This document shows positions 7,676 to 14,431 of a DNA stretch of 20,733 nt, piece after piece. Both the position numbers and the translations under genes were made by a program. The stretch comes from Candidatus Colwellbacteria bacterium RIFCSPLOWO2_01_FULL_48_10 (GTDB lineage: Bacteria; Patescibacteriota; Minisyncoccia; UBA6257; Colwellbacteraceae): the NCBI GenBank assembly GCA_001817755.1, contig MHIY01000023.1, positions 11,591-32,323 of the forward strand, given 5' to 3'. How positions within the stretch are numbered: position 1 is the first letter of the stretch; every line of letters begins with the position of its first letter. Below the pieces are notes generated by a model. It made no database searches. It saw only the letters and a list, made by a program, of their open reading frames with translations, and was not told the DNA's origin.

Positions 7676-10243
7676 ATGGCTGGTTATAATTTCAAACGTA
7701 TTGAGTCCAAATGGCAGAAAAAATGGGAGAAGTCTCGCATATACGAGGCGGAATTTCCGTCCAAGAAGAAAAAGTGGTATTCGCTTTTTGAGTTTCCGTA
7801 CCCGTCCGGCGACGGGCTGCATGTCGGCCATTTGAGACCGTACATTGGTTTGGACATTATTTCGAGAAAACGCCGGATGGAGGGCTATAACGTACTTTTT
7901 CCGATTGGTTGGGACGCTTTTGGATTGCCCACTGAGAATTATGCCATTAAGACCGGCATACATCCGGAGAAAGTTACTAAAAAGAATACGGACAATTTTC
8001 GCCGGCAGATAAAGTCTGTCGGCCCGTCGCTCGATTGGAGCCGCGAGATAAACACGACCGACCCAGATTATTACAAGTGGACGCAATGGATATTCTTGAA
8101 ATTTTTCGAGCACGGCCTGGCTTACAAGGCCAACATGCCTATAAATTGGTGCCCGAAGGACAAGATTGGTTTGGCGAACGAAGAATCTGTCGGCGGCAAG
8201 TGCGAAAGGTGCGGCACGGAAACGATCAAGAAAGACAAAGAGCAATGGATGCTGAAAATCACGGCGTACGCTGAAAAACTTTTGGCCGGACTGAAAGATG
8301 TTGATTATCTTGAAACTATAAAGACTCAACAGGTTAATGGGATAGGCAAGAGTGAAGGAGCGCTCATTCCATTCGAAATCAAAAATCCCTGGCCGGGCAG
8401 GCAAATATCCCTGGCCGGGCAGGCAAATATCAAAAATGGCGGAGTGGAGGTTTTTACTACTCGGCCAGATACGTTGTTTGGTGTGACTTATGTGGTTCTG
8501 GCGCCGGAACACGAATTAATCTCAAAACTTAAAACGCAAATCTCAAATCTTTGGGAAGTTGAGAAATATATAGCAGAATCAAAAAAGAAACCCGAACAAG
8601 AACGCGTTGTTGAAGGTGGCGAGAAGACCGGCGTGGAATTGAAGGGTGTGAGGGCAGTAAATCCGGCGAATGGCAAAGATGTGCCTGTGTACGTTGCCGA
8701 TTATGTGCTGGCGAACTATGGCACAGGGGTGGTGATGGCCGTTCCGGCCCACGACGAGCGGGATTGGGAATTTGCCCGCAAATTTAAACTGCCGGTAAAA
8801 ATGGTAATTTGTCCCAACTATCCCGAGCCGACATGTCCGCCGCTTACCGCGGCTTATACCGGAGGCGGCCGCTTAGTTGATTCAGGCAAGTTTAATGGCA
8901 TGGAGTCGGAGGATGCGAAGCAGGCGATAACCCATTTTGTTGCTGGTAAGAAAGAGGTTAAGTACAAGCTGCGCGATTGGGTATTTTCGAGACAGCGTTA
9001 TTGGGGCGAACCTATTCCGCTTATTTTCTGCGAAAATTGCGCGTCAAATCCAAAACTAAAAGATCCCTGGCCGGGCAGGCAAAAGTCAAAATTATCACTC
9101 GGAGAAGAGATGAATCCCGGCTGGATACCTGTTGCCGATCTGCCGGTAAAATTGCCCAAGGTAAAGGATTTTAGGCCCGGCGAGAATGGCGAGTCGCCGC
9201 TGGCTTCGCTTGAGAAATGGGTCAAAACCAAATGTCCTAAGTGCGGGAAGCCGGCGAGGCGGGAGACGGACGTGATGCCGAATTGGGCGGGCTCAAGCTG
9301 GTATTTCTTGCGGTATGTTGATCCTAAAAACAAAAAGGAGTTTGCGAACATTAAGAAACTGGAATATTGGATGGGTGCCGCCTTGCCCTCTCGAAGCTCG
9401 AAGAGCGAAGGAGGGGTTGACTGGTATAACGGAGGCATGGAGCATGTAACGTTGCACCTCTTGTACTCGCGTTTTTGGAATCAGTTTCTATACGACATCG
9501 GCCTTGTGCCGCATAGGGAGCCGTATCGAAAAAGAACGGCGCACGGCATGATATTGGGCGAGGGGGGGATAAAGATGTCTAAGTCGAAAGGCAATGTGGT
9601 GAACCCCGACGACATGGTGAATATCTACGGCGCTGATTCTCTTCGGTTGTATGAGATGTTCATGGGCCCGTTTGACCAGGCAATAGCATGGGATTCGAAG
9701 AATATGGAGGGCGTCAGCCGTTTCCTTGGCCGCGTTTGGAGTTTCGCGGTCGAAAAAGAGATAACGAAGGATAGTGTAGGCGGCCGTTTGGAGCCTCTCA
9801 TCAACCGGACTATCAAAAAAGTTTCCGAGGATATTGAAACAATGGCTTTCAATACGGCCGTGAGCTCGCTTATGATATTCATGAACGAATGCCGTAACGA
9901 GGAACGCATCCCACAGAAGGTCTGGGCGAGGTTCTTGCTTTTGCTTGCGCCGTTTGCGCCGCATATCGCGGAAGAGTTATGGTCAATGCTGAAACATAAA
10001 AAATCGATACACCTTGAACCTTGGCCAACTTATGACCCGGAGCTCATACACGAAGAGACATTCGAGCTTATTGTGCAGGTCAATGGAAAAGTCAGAGCGA
10101 AGGTTTCGGTTAAGCGTGGGATTTCTGAAGTTGAGGCGAAAGAACTGGCCATGAAGGCTCCAGGAGCGGCGGAATACGTTGCGCGCGGGATAGTTAAAAT
10201 TGTCTTTGTTCCGAATAAGCTGATAAACTTTGTGGTGAAATAA
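7676..10243 (+). CDS. leuS: Leucyl-tRNA synthetase with repeat-derived insertions
   Basis: Charges tRNA-Leu (class I aaRS, 855 residues, normal bacterial size). Visible: HVGH at residues 49-52 after PYPSGDGL; GWDAFGLPTENYA; a zinc-type CERCGTE; the CP1 editing domain with TTRPDTLFGVTY and GTGVVMAVPAHDERDWEFA; VFSRQRYWGEPIP; YNGGMEHVTLHLLYSRFW; KMSKS at 633-637; and a C-terminal anticodon-binding region ending VPNKLINFVVK. Unusual stretches, all in frame: PWPGRQISLAGQAN at about 238-251 (two tandem 22-bp units), PWPGRQ at about 464-469 (third unit), GAALPSRSSKSEGG at about 567-580 just before the conserved VDWYNGG block, and a low-complexity SKLKTQISNL link in the editing domain. All catalytic and editing motifs survive, so the enzyme is probably active. 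Confidence 0.96.
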   Translation: MAGYNFKRIESKWQKKWEKSRIYEAEFPSKKKKWYSLFEFPYPSGDGLHVGHLRPYIGLDIISRKRRMEGYNVLFPIGWDAFGLPTENYAIKTGIHPEKVTKKNTDNFRRQIKSVGPSLDWSREINTTDPDYYKWTQWIFLKFFEHGLAYKANMPINWCPKDKIGLANEESVGGKCERCGTETIKKDKEQWMLKITAYAEKLLAGLKDVDYLETIKTQQVNGIGKSEGALIPFEIKNPWPGRQISLAGQANIKNGGVEVFTTRPDTLFGVTYVVLAPEHELISKLKTQISNLWEVEKYIAESKKKPEQERVVEGGEKTGVELKGVRAVNPANGKDVPVYVADYVLANYGTGVVMAVPAHDERDWEFARKFKLPVKMVICPNYPEPTCPPLTAAYTGGGRLVDSGKFNGMESEDAKQAITHFVAGKKEVKYKLRDWVFSRQRYWGEPIPLIFCENCASNPKLKDPWPGRQKSKLSLGEEMNPGWIPVADLPVKLPKVKDFRPGENGESPLASLEKWVKTKCPKCGKPARRETDVMPNWAGSSWYFLRYVDPKNKKEFANIKKLEYWMGAALPSRSSKSEGGVDWYNGGMEHVTLHLLYSRFWNQFLYDIGLVPHREPYRKRTAHGMILGEGGIKMSKSKGNVVNPDDMVNIYGADSLRLYEMFMGPFDQAIAWDSKNMEGVSRFLGRVWSFAVEKEITKDSVGGRLEPLINRTIKKVSEDIETMAFNTAVSSLMIFMNECRNEERIPQKVWARFLLLLAPFAPHIAEELWSMLKHKKSIHLEPWPTYDPELIHEETFELIVQVNGKVRAKVSVKRGISEVEAKELAMKAPGAAEYVARGIVKIVFVPNKLINFVVK
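8385..8428. repeat. Tandem 22-bp repeat (2 copies) in leuS
   Basis: Two exact copies of a 22-bp unit (8385-8406 and 8407-8428), core CCCTGGCCGGGCAGG, stand side by side. Because 22 is not a multiple of 3, copy 1 is read as PWPGRQ and copy 2 as SLAGQAN. The core is nearly palindromic. It lies at the entry to the editing domain, where extra residues may be tolerated. Confidence 0.85.
9063..9083. repeat. Third copy of the 22-bp leuS repeat
   Basis: 21 of 21 bases match the unit at 8385, about 660 bp away in the same gene. It is read in the PWPGRQ frame, between the FCENC zinc-like segment and the SLGEEMNPGW block. I found no fourth copy elsewhere in the window by eye. Confidence 0.85.
9374..9412. 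repeat. Repeat-like insertion before the VDWYNGG block of leuS
   Basis: Encodes GAALPSRSSKSEG between LEYWM and VDWYNGG, where LeuRS proteins typically go straight from YW-x-P to VD-x-Y-x-GG. The DNA is made of overlapping CTCGAAG/GCGAAGG words that resemble dispersed repeats of other bacterial genomes. Length and frame are compatible with a clean in-frame insertion. Confidence 0.5.
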
Positions 10244-10247
10244 TAAG

Positions 10248-10388
10248 ATGTCTCATCCAGAAGTGCATTACAAAACAATCATGATAGGCGCGTTTCTGTT
10301 CGCAGTCGTGGTAACGGGCCTGTATTTTGTGCGCAAGAACGTTGATTTTGGCCACTTTTTGAAGCCCGAGATAATAGAACCGAGATAA
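10248..10388 (+). CDS. 46-residue single-pass membrane peptide
   Basis: A short ORF starting 4 nt after the leuS stop. It encodes a charged/polar N-terminus (MSHPEVHYKT), one hydrophobic helix (about residues 11-28, IMIGAFLFAVVVTGLYFV), a positively charged R-K after the helix, and a short soluble tail ending EIIEPR. The arrangement suggests one transmembrane segment. No family is recognised. Close spacing to leuS and codon use like its neighbour support translation; no Shine-Dalgarno is visible, so reinitiation after leuS is the likely route. Confidence 0.55.
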   Translation: MSHPEVHYKTIMIGAFLFAVVVTGLYFVRKNVDFGHFLKPEIIEPR

Positions 10389-10393
10389 CTTCG

Positions 10394-11338
10394 CTACGAC
10401 TTTGGTCGTTTTGGGTAGAGCTCTGGGTCAATGGTCCGCTCAAAGCAGGTTGTCCCTATTTCGTGGTCCCAGCTGTAGCCGTATTCGCCGTAGTAGCCTG
10501 CGGGGATTGGTTTCCCGGAGGAAGTTGATGTCTGGCGCGCATCGGTTTTGAAATCGGCGCAAAGCTTGAATGACAAGTCGCCGCCGGGCTGGTAGCCATA
10601 GGCCGTGCCGGTCTCGGGGTCGGTCGGCGCGCGGAATCCGGAAATGTTATCCGTAAGCGCATCAAGGTTTGCGGGCAGTCTGCCCTTGCTCATCCAATAA
10701 TTTATTAATTGCGATTGTATGGATTGCAGGTCGTTCACTCTCCGCTCGTCGAATTTACGCAGACGTTCTTCGAGCGGTGAGCCGGCAATGAAAAATCCGG
10801 CTATGACGATGGTTCCGATAACGATGCCAGCCGCTATGGCGGCCTTTTTCCTGAGCGATGAGCCGCCGGCATGCCGCAGCTCCCAAATGTAATAGCCGAA
10901 TATCGCAAGCGCCACGATGAGGACGGCGAGCGTTTTTAGCGCGAACCGCGCGGTCAGGTCTCCTTCAAGGAAGTTGTAGATTATGGTTATCAGGTCGCCG
11001 ATCACGACCACGGCCGCAATGAAGAGCGTCAGATATATTAGCCACTTCCTTATTTTTATTTCTCCGCGGGCGGGTTCTTTCTTAATGTCCCGATTGATGA
11101 GCCACGAAGTCAGCAGGTAGACCGGGAAAACTATGATGATAGAAGCAATGGACCAGCGGATACTGCCGAGGTTGCGCGCGCCATAATAGTCGAGAGTGTT
11201 GGGAAAATATATATCAATGTAGCCGAATATGAGCGTTATGAAATTGATCGTCGCGGTGTAGAGCGTTGCGATCGAGAGCAGATAAACGAAGACGTCTTTC
11301 GGGGCGCTTTTAATGCGTTCTTCTGTTGGGTGTGTCAT
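10394..11338 (-). CDS. DUF5671-like membrane protein with pseudopilin-like tail
   Basis: A 314-residue integral membrane protein convergent with leuS. The N-terminal two thirds hold about six hydrophobic helices (roughly residues 15-42, 60-82, 98-125, 133-152 and 163-188). The opening APKDVFVYLLSIATLYTATINFITLIF resembles the DUF5671 domain common in Patescibacteria. The C-terminal part (about 190-314) is soluble: a helix (RLRKFDERRVNDLQSIQSQLINYW) followed by KGRLPANLDAL and DPETGTAYGYQ, the pattern of type II pseudopilin-like or DUF4190-type ends. Function unknown. The start is fixed by an extended -10 box 11 nt upstream. Confidence 0.75.
   Translation of the reverse strand: MTHPTEERIKSAPKDVFVYLLSIATLYTATINFITLIFGYIDIYFPNTLDYYGARNLGSIRWSIASIIIVFPVYLLTSWLINRDIKKEPARGEIKIRKWLIYLTLFIAAVVVIGDLITIIYNFLEGDLTARFALKTLAVLIVALAIFGYYIWELRHAGGSSLRKKAAIAAGIVIGTIVIAGFFIAGSPLEERLRKFDERRVNDLQSIQSQLINYWMSKGRLPANLDALTDNISGFRAPTDPETGTAYGYQPGGDLSFKLCADFKTDARQTSTSSGKPIPAGYYGEYGYSWDHEIGTTCFERTIDPELYPKRPKS
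10396..10412 (+). terminator. Weak terminator-like hairpin after leuS operon
   Basis: ACGAC-TTTG-GTCGT followed by TTTT, 8 nt after the stop of the 46-codon ORF. It overlaps the end of the convergent gene. The stem is only 5 bp, so support is weak. Confidence 0.3.
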
Positions 11339-11349
11339 GTTTTTCTAGA

Positions 11350-11358
11350 ATTATAGCA
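11350..11358 (-). promoter_or_regulatory. Extended -10 promoter of the DUF5671-like gene
   Basis: On the - strand, TGC is followed directly by TATAAT (11355 to 11350), a perfect extended -10. The ATG is 11 nt further on, so the leader would be about 4 nt. No Shine-Dalgarno is present. Confidence 0.65.
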
Positions 11359-11381
11359 TGTCATGGTCTGTTTGACTCCGA

Positions 11382-11527
11382 ACTCAACCAATGTTTGATT
11401 AGGCACTGGATAAGTAGTCTGATTGCTATATCGCATTTTTGCGCAACCAGATTCACTCAACCAATTTCCGACCCTACTTCGCCTCGCTGGGCTACGAATG
11501 GGCAAGTCGGAAATTGGTTGAGTGAAT
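11382..11527. repeat. Inverted repeat with perfect 22-bp arms
   Basis: The arms at 11451-11472 and 11506-11527 are perfect reverse complements over 22 bases, around a 33-bp centre. The core word ACTCAACCAAT also occurs as a direct copy at 11382-11392, giving two direct copies and one inverted copy. There is no coding capacity. This element fills most of the 263-bp gap between the DUF5671-like gene and the ATP-grasp gene and may be a non-autonomous mobile repeat or a strong RNA hairpin. Confidence 0.8.
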
Positions 11528-11563
11528 TCGTGATTCCAATTCTCACGTTATCGGCGTAACCCC

Positions 11564-11593
11564 TTGCTGATAACAATGGGTTGCGGGCATAAT
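11564..11593 (+). promoter_or_regulatory. Promoter of the ATP-grasp gene
   Basis: TTGCTG (11564-11569), an 18-nt spacer and CATAAT (11588-11593). The ATG follows 8 nt after the -10, which predicts a leaderless or nearly leaderless transcript. Confidence 0.5.
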
Positions 11594-11601
11594 TACCCAT
11601 C

Positions 11602-12789
11602 ATGCTTAATCAGGCTGAAAAAAAGAAGTGCTATCACTGCGGCAATAATCCGATACCGCACGGACTGAATCTTGCGAATGAATACTTCATGATGTTTTTG
11701 CACCGCTTGGACGGGCTCAACAGGAGCTGGCTGGGAAGGTCCGTGGACAGGATAATGTATGCGGCCACTGGCGTTCTAGTAAAGCTGGGTATTGTCTTGA
11801 AAATGGCCGAAATAGAATTGGATACTGCAAAGATCACATCCACCCGGCTTAAGGTCATTATTGAAGAAGCTAGGTCTCGCGGCATATTGTGTGGGCGGGT
11901 AACGCTGTTTGGCAGGCCGACAGGCATTTGTTTTGCACAGATCGGACGAAAGGAGATTCTATTCACTGTTTTTCCTATACCGCAGAAACTAAAAACCGAC
12001 GCTGTTCACTGGATGGATGATAAGATGGTCGTGAAAAAGAAACTTATTGAGGCCGGCTTGCCGGTTCCGCACGGCGGGGTTTTCTCGTCGTTTGCTTCGA
12101 TGCGCAAGGCTTTTGACGGGCTTGATAAGCCGGTGATAGTAAAGCCCGCGTCCGGTTCGCGCGGAAGGCATACCACGACTTTTATTAACACGGAGGACGA
12201 ACTGCGCGAAGCCTATCGTGTCGGCCGGAAACTCGCCCCGAGGCTGGTTATGGAGGAGCATCTGGTGGGAAGCGTGTATCGGGGCACGATCATCAACGGA
12301 GTGCTCGCCGGTATTTTGCGTGGCGACCCGCCGCGTATAACCGGTGATGGCAAAAGCACGATTAGTGAATTGATCAATACTAAAAATTTTCATAGGCACA
12401 CAAAGGTCAAGGAATACAAGATATCTCCGCTTACCGCCGGTTTTCTAAAAAGAAGCGGCGACTATTCGCTGGAGATGGTACTGCCGAAGGGTAAGACGAT
12501 AGACCTGACAGAAAAGATCGGCGTTTCGTATGGAGGGTATAGTGCCGAGGAATACGACATAGCCCACCCGAAAATAAAAGAGGTATTAGAAAAAGCTGGC
12601 CGGGCCATAAACTATCCGGTGATGGGCTTTGATTTTATAATTGGAGATATCACCAAGGATCCTGATGCCCAAAAGTGGGGGATAATAGAGTGCAACTCGG
12701 TGCCCTTTTTAGATCTGCATCATTTTCCCGTTGAGGGGACTCCGCGCAACGCCGCGCGACACGTGTGGGATATGTGGGAGAAGCAATAA
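11602..12789 (+). CDS. Cyanophycin-synthetase-like ATP-grasp ligase without Mur-ligase domain
   Basis: A 395-residue ATP-grasp protein; such enzymes join a carboxylate to an amine using ATP. After an N-terminal C10-x2-C13 pair and a helical domain (to about 130), the ATP-grasp fold runs from about 134 to the end: DDKMVVKKKLIEAGLPVP, KPVIVKPASGSRGRHTTTF (ATP-binding), MEEHLVGSVYRGTIINGVL, GDGKSTISELI, and the Mg/ATP-binding end FDFIIGDI ... IIECNSVPFLDLHHFPVEGTPRNAARHVWDMW. The GDGKSTI and EGTPRNAA blocks resemble the ATP-grasp half of cyanophycin synthetase (CphA), but the Mur-ligase half is absent. The substrate is unknown; a peptide-forming or glutamate-ligase-like reaction is plausible. 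Confidence 0.85.
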   Translation: MLNQAEKKKCYHCGNNPIPHGLNLANEYFMMFLHRLDGLNRSWLGRSVDRIMYAATGVLVKLGIVLKMAEIELDTAKITSTRLKVIIEEARSRGILCGRVTLFGRPTGICFAQIGRKEILFTVFPIPQKLKTDAVHWMDDKMVVKKKLIEAGLPVPHGGVFSSFASMRKAFDGLDKPVIVKPASGSRGRHTTTFINTEDELREAYRVGRKLAPRLVMEEHLVGSVYRGTIINGVLAGILRGDPPRITGDGKSTISELINTKNFHRHTKVKEYKISPLTAGFLKRSGDYSLEMVLPKGKTIDLTEKIGVSYGGYSAEEYDIAHPKIKEVLEKAGRAINYPVMGFDFIIGDITKDPDAQKWGIIECNSVPFLDLHHFPVEGTPRNAARHVWDMWEKQ

Positions 12790-12856
12790 GGCTTTGCCCT
12801 TTTGTGTCTCGCAAAATTTGTTTTGCAAACTAACGAATCTACCGAGTTAACTTAAA

Positions 12857-12876
12857 ATCCGCCCTCTTAGGCGGAT
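12857..12876 (-). terminator. Terminator of tRNA-Ala (possibly bidirectional)
   Basis: ATCCGCC-6 nt-GGCGGAT, a perfect 7-bp stem. On the - strand it is followed by TTTTAAG, a reasonable T-tract for the tRNA-Ala transcript. On the + strand it lies 67 nt after the ATP-grasp stop and could also end that message. Confidence 0.65.
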
Positions 12877-12891
12877 ATAAGTTTTACGCGG

Positions 12892-12962
12892 TGGACCTAG
12901 GCGGAATCGAACCGCCACCTCCTCCATGCCATGGAGATGTTCTGCCACTGAACTATAGGCCC
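12892..12962 (-). tRNA. tRNA-Ala (anticodon GGC)
   Basis: Read on the - strand, the 71-nt cloverleaf is complete: acceptor GGGCCTA/TAGGTCC, D-arm GTTC/GAAC, anticodon stem TCTCC/GGAGG with loop ATGGCAT (anticodon GGC), 4-nt variable loop, and T-arm GGCGG-TTCGATT-CCGCC. Pair 3-70 is G:U, the main alanine identity element. The discriminator is A. CCA is not fully encoded (ACCG follows), so CCA-adding enzyme is needed. Confidence 0.95.
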
Positions 12963-12985
12963 TTCGACGAACTCAGGACAAGCCC
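12960..12985. repeat. Dispersed-repeat-like sequence at the tRNA-Ala 5' edge
   Basis: A 26-bp stretch beginning CCCTTCGACGAACTCAGGAC resembles a short repeat I recognise from many unrelated bacterial genomes. Its first three bases are also the first three of tRNA-Ala. It lies where the tRNA-Ala promoter region should be. Confidence 0.4.
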
Positions 12986-13111
12986 AAGTGAGATTATTGT
13001 ACTTGGTTTTTGTAAAAAATAAACCCCCGCACCTTGCAAAGGTGTAGAGGTAAAGCTAGAATCGACAGACAAGATCTTCCGGTAGGATTTGTCTATCGGA
13101 GCCTTGGCGTA

Positions 13112-13198
13112 GGTGGGGTGGCCGAGCGGTTTAAGGCGGCAGTCTTGAAAACTGCTATACCGTAACAGGTATCGTGAGTTCGAATCTCACCCCCACCG
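13112..13198 (+). tRNA. tRNA-Ser (anticodon TGA)
   Basis: An 87-nt class II tRNA: acceptor GGTGGGG/CCCCACC, the D-arm region GGCCGAGCGGTTTAAGGC, anticodon stem GCAGT/ACTGC with loop CTTGAAA (anticodon TGA), a long variable arm (ATACCGTAACAGGTAT, foldable), T-arm GTGAG-TTCGAAT-CTCAC, and discriminator G as usual for Ser. CCA is not encoded. Confidence 0.96.
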
Positions 13199-13258
13199 CA
13201 ACGATGGACATTTCGCTACAACAGTAGCGAAATGTCCAAGTTTCATGGTGAGATTCGA
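13180..13258. repeat. Inverted copy of the tRNA-Ser T-arm enclosing a 15-bp hairpin
   Basis: TCGAATCTCACC in the tRNA (13180-13191) recurs exactly as its reverse complement GGTGAGATTCGA at 13247-13258. Between them is a perfect 15-bp stem (13205-13219 and 13224-13238) with a 4-nt loop, core GGACATTTCGCTAC. No T-tract follows, so this is not a standard terminator. Confidence 0.75.
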
Positions 13259-13554
13259 GAGGATTGTGGGTTGGGAGAGCATCAGGCTTTTTTGAAAACG
13301 GTTTTGCCATACTTTTAAATGGTTGCTGTGCCCGCTTGATAGTAAATTGCTCTGGTGGTAGGATGCAATTACGAGCGTTGGTCATGCGATCAGTTCTCTG
13401 CTTCGGAAACGGAGCTCAATGAGCGTGAGAGGCTCTTTGAAAACATTTTGATACATAGGATGGGATGCACACGACACAGGAGCTTGAAGCACACTAAACC
13501 GCTCCTTTCAATCAGTTGGTCGAGAAGTGGAGTCATCACTGGAGGAACATATAT
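13199..13554. other. Gene-poor stretch after tRNA-Ser
   Basis: About 355 bases without a convincing gene. It holds the hairpin and inverted tRNA copy (to 13258), then A/T-mixed sequence, a candidate promoter (13336-13364) and a possible long leader for the 35-codon ORF. A 67-codon frame from a GTG at 13355 to a stop at 13558 overlaps the next ATG but starts upstream of the predicted transcript start, so I do not call it. Confidence 0.5.
13336..13364 (+). promoter_or_regulatory. Candidate sigma70 promoter
   Basis: TTGATA (13336-13341), a 17-nt spacer and TAGGAT (13359-13364). Transcription would start near 13371 and leave a leader of about 180 nt before the ATG at 13555. Confidence 0.35.
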
Positions 13555-13662
13555 ATGAACGATGACGAAAACGACTACCCTAGCCCAAAGGACCACGAAG
13601 CTCGCGTTGCTTTCATGAAAAAGCACGCTCCCAGCAATCCCTTCCTGAACCAATTTGCATAG
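13555..13662 (+). CDS. 35-residue hydrophilic hypothetical peptide
   Basis: The ATG is preceded by a strong Shine-Dalgarno, GGAGGA (13541-13546), at an ideal 8-nt spacing. This is unusual in this window and is the main evidence for translation. The product (MNDDENDYPSPKDHEARVAF, then MKKHAPSNPFLNQFA) is acidic at the N-terminus, with no membrane segment and no recognisable domain. It could be a real microprotein or a leader peptide for the region. Downstream spacing to the next gene is 191 nt. Confidence 0.45.
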   Translation: MNDDENDYPSPKDHEARVAFMKKHAPSNPFLNQFA

Positions 13663-13691
13663 GGTTCAGTATGGAGATGCTCTTTTCCCAA

Positions 13692-13753
13692 ATTGGCTGC
13701 TAAAAAGTAGCCCAGCAACCCCCACGTAGCTCCAAAAGGGCGATGACGTGGGG
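13692..13753 (+). other. Two stem-loops between the 35-codon ORF and the membrane-protein gene
   Basis: GGCTGC-TAAAAA-GTAGCC (13695-13712) is followed by the longer-range stem CCCCACGT (13720-13727) / ACGTGGGG (13746-13753). Neither has a T-tract. They lie upstream of the promoter at 13779, so they would belong to the end of the preceding transcript. Confidence 0.4.
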
Positions 13754-13778
13754 TGAATTGTCTCTATTGTTATTTTCC

Positions 13779-13807
13779 TTGACGATTTTTATTAAACAGC
13801 GTAGTTT
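13779..13807 (+). promoter_or_regulatory. Promoter of the small membrane-protein gene
   Basis: TTGACG (13779-13784), a 17-nt spacer and TAGTTT (13802-13807). The start would be near 13814, giving a leader of about 40 nt that carries a Shine-Dalgarno. Confidence 0.55.
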
Positions 13808-13853
13808 AAGCACGTTTCTTCCCCCCTCTTTCACAACAGAATAGGTGAGTTTT

Positions 13854-14318
13854 ATGGGATGCACTACTGAAATTAAAGCCTTCTTTGCCAAGAACATCGG
13901 CCTTCTTGCCTTGGCCGGACTTCCCCTTTTGCCAATATCGGCGGTCTTCATCTACCTTGTAGTCCGTGACTTGGGTTTAGAGTCGCAGGCTGGTCTCGAA
14001 CTTTTCATCGTTGTACTTATACCCGTCCAGATCGAACAAGCCTTGATCTTTTTCTGGCTGAAGGGTCTCAATGACCGTTTGTATGAGATCAACCCGAAGG
14101 AGAACGGTGGAGCTGACTGGTCATTGAAAGGAGATGGCAGGCAGATAGGATGGAAATCGCACCTTGTTCACAGGGGATACCTTGTTTACGTTGCCGTTTC
14201 CTTCGTGCAAATCGTGCTTATCGGGCTCGCCATCTTGATTTCGCATTTTCTCTACAAGAGCGTGCGGAAAGTGTTCGGACTCAACGGCACAAGAGATCAG
14301 TCTTCCGTGACAGAGTAG
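13854..14318 (+). CDS. Small three-helix membrane protein, unknown family
   Basis: A 154-residue protein with hydrophobic helices at about residues 14-40 (NIGLLALAGLPLLPISAVFIYLVV), 47-67 and 109-134, and a soluble loop of about 40 residues (about 70-108) rich in Gly/Asn/Lys. No family is recognised. The ATG at 13854 is chosen over the GTG at 13845 because AGGTGA (13843-13848) is a good Shine-Dalgarno at 5 nt before it and itself overlaps the GTG. It has its own consensus-like promoter and a strong terminator, so it is a complete single-gene unit. Together with the tRNA-Ser-adjacent location, this suggests an acquired gene, though no mobility gene is present. Confidence 0.7.
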   Translation: MGCTTEIKAFFAKNIGLLALAGLPLLPISAVFIYLVVRDLGLESQAGLELFIVVLIPVQIEQALIFFWLKGLNDRLYEINPKENGGADWSLKGDGRQIGWKSHLVHRGYLVYVAVSFVQIVLIGLAILISHFLYKSVRKVFGLNGTRDQSSVTE

Positions 14319-14323
14319 GTTTA

Positions 14324-14352
14324 GCCTCGCCTTCAAAAGCGGGGCCTTTTTT
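14324..14352 (+). terminator. Rho-independent terminator
   Basis: GCCTCGC (14324-14330), an 8-nt loop, GCGGGGC (14339-14345) with one G:U pair, then CTTTTTT. It lies 5 nt after the stop of the small membrane-protein gene, a classic intrinsic terminator. Confidence 0.85.
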
Positions 14353-14431
14353 AAAAAATTCTCCTCTCATTCGCCCGAATAAGGGATATGATGGTTTTGT
14401 TTTTTGGAGAGGGAATAGGAACGGAGGATTA

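Noticed and set aside
8385..9083. Start of a CRISPR or VNTR array
   Set aside because: Only three copies with no regular spacers; two are directly tandem and all lie in coding sequence.
13205..13238. Rho-independent terminator for tRNA-Ser
   Set aside because: The stem is excellent, but no T-tract follows.
13355..13558. 67-codon ORF overlapping the 35-codon ORF by ATGA
   Set aside because: Its GTG start lies within the candidate promoter, composition is not protein-like and no ribosome binding site is seen.
13390..13653. 87-codon ORF on the minus strand with hydrophobic stretch
   Set aside because: No start signal; it overlaps the better supported 35-codon ORF and looks like an antisense shadow.
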